From contig CACZPG010000011.1 of NCBI GenBank assembly GCA_902782965.1, positions 1-16,344 on the forward strand: a stretch of DNA of 16,344 bases, given 5' to 3'. How positions within the stretch are numbered: position 1 is the stretch's first letter; each line of letters begins with the position of its first letter. The position numbers and the translations under genes were made by a program. Shown here piece by piece: positions 13,862 to 16,344 of the stretch. The stretch is from an uncultured Lachnospiraceae bacterium (GTDB lineage Bacteria; Bacillota; Clostridia; Lachnospirales; Lachnospiraceae). Below the pieces are notes generated by a model, which was given only the letters and a program-made list of their open reading frames with translations, searched no databases and had not been told where the DNA came from.

Positions 13862-15232
13862 TCAGTTAAAAGTATACTCCTCATCCGTAACAAACCTGAG
13901 TTTATCTCCATTTATATCTGTAACCATAAATTTACATTTAATTTCCGGTCTTTTTTCTCCTTTCTCTGCGGAATATATTATTTGAGTCAGTTTTTGGGAA
14001 TGTCCCGCAACATCATCATAAAACGACGGTTTTGAAAAAGAATCCAATTCTTCTTCACTCTTACCGTTCACATAAACATCTTCTAAAGAAATTTTAACTC
14101 CCTCGTCTGAATCGTTAATGACAGACACATTCCAGTAATAAAAAATCTTCCCGAAATCTTCTTCTTCACTTATATCTCTTAGTCCAAGATATATGCCGTC
14201 CTTCTCAAATATTTTCACACCTTTATCAAATGATTTATTATTATTTCCATCACCAGATATGATTATTGGACAACACAGTTCATTAGCATCAGCATTTGCT
14301 ATCGATAACGAATAATCCTTACTATTAATTATCAGTGATATTTCCGAGATACTATCAATTACATTTTTAGAAAATTCATAATCTGAAATATAGAATTCCA
14401 GAAAACCTTTTTTATTCTTTTCAATTTTTACTGGTAATGAGGAAACATCAATATATATGCCGTTGATGATCGCTCCTTTAACTTCATATTCCATTTTTTT
14501 GTTTGAAAAATTGGATATACAAATAATATATTTTAATTCTTCTGAAGTAGAATCAACCGGAAGATATCCCATAGCAAGGAGATTAATTTCCTCTTCCTCA
14601 CTTTCATATATTACTTGTTCATCAGCCATCACACCCCTATAATAATCAGTAATAATACTCTCACGATAATTCTCCGGCAAAGTTAACGATACAGTTTTAT
14701 CAATTAGCAAAACGTTATCCTGACCATGTATCTCAATTTTTGCAGAAAAGCTCTCTAATCTTTGTTCATCAGCCAGAAGAATTGCATTAGTCCATTCCTT
14801 CGAATAAGAATACTTATACTTACCTATTTCATCATCCCCTGAAACCGGAAGATAAAAAACATCTAAGCTGTCTGCAGTGATATGATCATTCAATCTCACA
14901 TTATCTAATTTAACCATAAAATCTTTATTCTCTTTACAGCAGACTCTGACCGGATAATATATCAATCCATCTGTGTAACTGATCCCAGCCATCAGCTCTA
15001 CCAAGATTTCACCATCATTAAATAACTCCCAGCAACAGTCACCTTTCATACTATTATCTTCATTATCAGCATTGTCATTATCTTCGGGAAGATTATTATC
15101 AGCATCATTAATAGATGCAGACAGTGGAGTCGCATCTATATATGAGCTGCTATCATTACTTTCCATAGTATTTTTGCAAGAATTCAAAAACACCATCATA
15201 AAAATCATTATGCAAAAAATAATCTTTTTCAA
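13862..15232 (-). CDS. Lipoprotein with three repeated beta-sandwich-like modules; TTG start
   Basis: 456 residues. The start codon is TTG (15230-15232), with GGAGAAGG a few bases upstream. It is chosen because it gives a proper signal peptide (KKIIFCIMIFMMVFLNSC, lipidated Cys19). Internal ATGs would cut into the hydrophobic core and remove its basic start. A short Asn/Asp-rich linker follows (to about 62). Three similar modules are then seen (about 66-190, 205-320 and 335-456), each with a pattern like KLDNVRLN, KGAIINGIYI and LEDVYVNGK between strands. This resembles the Ig-like modules common in secreted Lachnospiraceae proteins, of unknown function. No catalytic motif. It starts 22 bases after the stop of the upstream relative and precedes the metalloprotease gene by 51 bases, so it is probably in the same operon. 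Confidence 0.78.
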   Translation of the reverse strand: MKKIIFCIMIFMMVFLNSCKNTMESNDSSSYIDATPLSASINDADNNLPEDNDNADNEDNSMKGDCCWELFNDGEILVELMAGISYTDGLIYYPVRVCCKENKDFMVKLDNVRLNDHITADSLDVFYLPVSGDDEIGKYKYSYSKEWTNAILLADEQRLESFSAKIEIHGQDNVLLIDKTVSLTLPENYRESIITDYYRGVMADEQVIYESEEEEINLLAMGYLPVDSTSEELKYIICISNFSNKKMEYEVKGAIINGIYIDVSSLPVKIEKNKKGFLEFYISDYEFSKNVIDSISEISLIINSKDYSLSIANADANELCCPIIISGDGNNNKSFDKGVKIFEKDGIYLGLRDISEEEDFGKIFYYWNVSVINDSDEGVKISLEDVYVNGKSEEELDSFSKPSFYDDVAGHSQKLTQIIYSAEKGEKRPEIKCKFMVTDINGDKLRFVTDEEYTFN

Positions 15233-15254
15233 TTATCCTTCTCCAATTCATTTA

Positions 15255-16344
15255 TTATGGCAATTGTATTATTCCCGTAGAATGATTTTGCAAAGTATCT
15301 CCCGATCCTGTTGTCCACACCAATTCTATTTCATCAGATGTATCATCAATAGGAAACTGTAACTGTATATAATTACTCGAATCAGGTCCCGTAGGAAACC
15401 GGCTGTAATCTCCTTCGCTACATTTTATCTGTCTGTAAATAGTGCTATCGGATTTATTAATCAGCCACAAGGAGCGTACACGTATTTTTTTATCAGTAAT
15501 GCTGCCATCAGCCTCAGAGATATCGGTATCATCTTCCTCTGTTTCAAAACTTATATCTTCTGTTTTTTCTAACAATAGAACCATAGTGTCATCTTCGTAT
15601 ATAATTTGACCTTCAGGCTGGATATAATTATTGCTGTATTTTTCATCAAGAACGATTTCTTCCCAAATTTCTTTATCATCCATACTAAATAGAAATGAAA
15701 CGTCAGATATTCCATTTATCCTTGGATTATTATCATTCTTTATAAACTCACCCGTAATATAAGAATCCTTAGGATCAAGTTCCTGTATATCTTTTTTGCT
15801 TAGATAAATTCTATCAATATAATAATCTCCATCATCTATTCTTCTTTTAGTAGTATATGCACTAATATATACCCCATTTACCTGTACAGCTCCTATACCA
15901 ACCTCCCGTGCAGTCCCGGAATTATTCTCTACCTTCATAACTGATGATATAACCCTATCGTCACTAGGATAATTCCAATCATCAGTGAAAAATTCTCCGA
16001 ACCCATATATAGTCACTTTGATTCCATCTTTATTTAGAATTTCCTGTTCTGATGCTTCTGCGTCCATAAATGGACGAATACTATAATCCGGATTTTGACC
16101 AGCCGGAATATCAATTGAAATTATTTTATCTTTGACAATTACACTCTTGTTTAAATCATTCTCTATCCCTAATGACAGCTTTATATTATTAATGCATTCT
16201 CCATTCATCAATACTGAATATGAGTTCAATTCATTTAAACCTGAGTATGATTCCTCATCCTTATTTAATGAAAAATAGCTCCTGCAATTAGTATTATATT
16301 TATTATTTATCTGTACATTATCAACAGTTATATCTACATTGAAA
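15255..16344 (-). CDS. Secreted-type beta-module protein related to its downstream neighbour; 5' end beyond right edge
   Basis: The frame stays open to the window edge, so the start and any signal peptide are outside; about 362 residues are visible. A TTG at 16229 is in frame but has no ribosome binding site, and the sequence before it still looks like the same protein (VDNVQINNK). The architecture resembles the protein at 13862-15232: modules with short N-G-V/I-Y-I motifs (VQVNGVYISAY) followed by acidic DxxE loops, and a C-terminal module ending in HSTGIIQLP. It is acidic, with no catalytic motif. Likely the first visible gene of the surface-protein operon, 22 bases before the next gene. 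The function is unknown. Confidence 0.78.
   Translation of the reverse strand, partial: FNVDITVDNVQINNKYNTNCRSYFSLNKDEESYSGLNELNSYSVLMNGECINNIKLSLGIENDLNKSVIVKDKIISIDIPAGQNPDYSIRPFMDAEASEQEILNKDGIKVTIYGFGEFFTDDWNYPSDDRVISSVMKVENNSGTAREVGIGAVQVNGVYISAYTTKRRIDDGDYYIDRIYLSKKDIQELDPKDSYITGEFIKNDNNPRINGISDVSFLFSMDDKEIWEEIVLDEKYSNNYIQPEGQIIYEDDTMVLLLEKTEDISFETEEDDTDISEADGSITDKKIRVRSLWLINKSDSTIYRQIKCSEGDYSRFPTGPDSSNYIQLQFPIDDTSDEIELVWTTGSGDTLQNHSTGIIQLP

Noticed and set aside
1..16344. CRISPR array, insertion sequence, phage or rRNA/tRNA genes
   Set aside because: No spaced direct-repeat array, transposase, integrase or phage protein, and no RNA gene was recognised on either strand.

Overview
All genes in this window lie on the minus strand, so transcription runs from the right edge to the left. 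The proteins point to an anaerobic, Gram-positive, moderately A+T-rich Clostridia, most like Lachnospiraceae (a Butyrivibrio-type rumen or gut bacterium). The reasons are the [FeFe]-hydrogenase maturase HydF, a clostridial-type CysK, strong GGAGG ribosome binding sites, signal-peptide lipoproteins with acidic linkers, and several cyclic-di-GMP signalling proteins. The genus is an inference.

Right part (about 10.5-16.3 kb): four consecutive genes for secreted lipoproteins or lipoprotein-like proteins with short gaps, visibly richer in A+T than the rest. The rightmost is cut by the window edge. In transcription order they are two related proteins built from repeated beta-sandwich-like modules, a HEXXH (gluzincin-type) metalloprotease lipoprotein, and a lipoprotein with WG-repeat-like beta-propeller segments. 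They look like one cell-surface operon of unknown purpose.

Centre (about 7.8-10.5 kb): a consensus promoter (10454-10482) drives an HD-GYP-type protein with a long acidic Glu/Pro tail, followed by a DHH/DHHA1 phosphoesterase. The unit ends in a strong intrinsic terminator (7799-7856). A second promoter (7737-7765) then starts a unit containing a YunG-PAS-GGDEF(degenerate)-EAL protein. One base after its stop begins a very unusual protein: a stripped-down, nucleotide-site-less Hsp70 core fused to a GrpE domain.

Left part: a DUF4163/DUF3298-type lipoprotein preceded by a 21-bp tandem repeat, a small conserved protein, hydF, and the start of a cysteine synthase gene that runs off the left edge. 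Between hydF and cysK lies a 127-bp, nearly perfectly self-complementary element that looks like a structured RNA or a miniature mobile repeat.

The most noteworthy item is the translationally coupled pair of a c-di-GMP phosphodiesterase with a YunG-like input domain and a pseudo-Hsp70-GrpE fusion, next to a second c-di-GMP-type (HD-GYP) gene. This suggests a local signalling and proteostasis module. I cannot say from sequence alone what it senses or controls.
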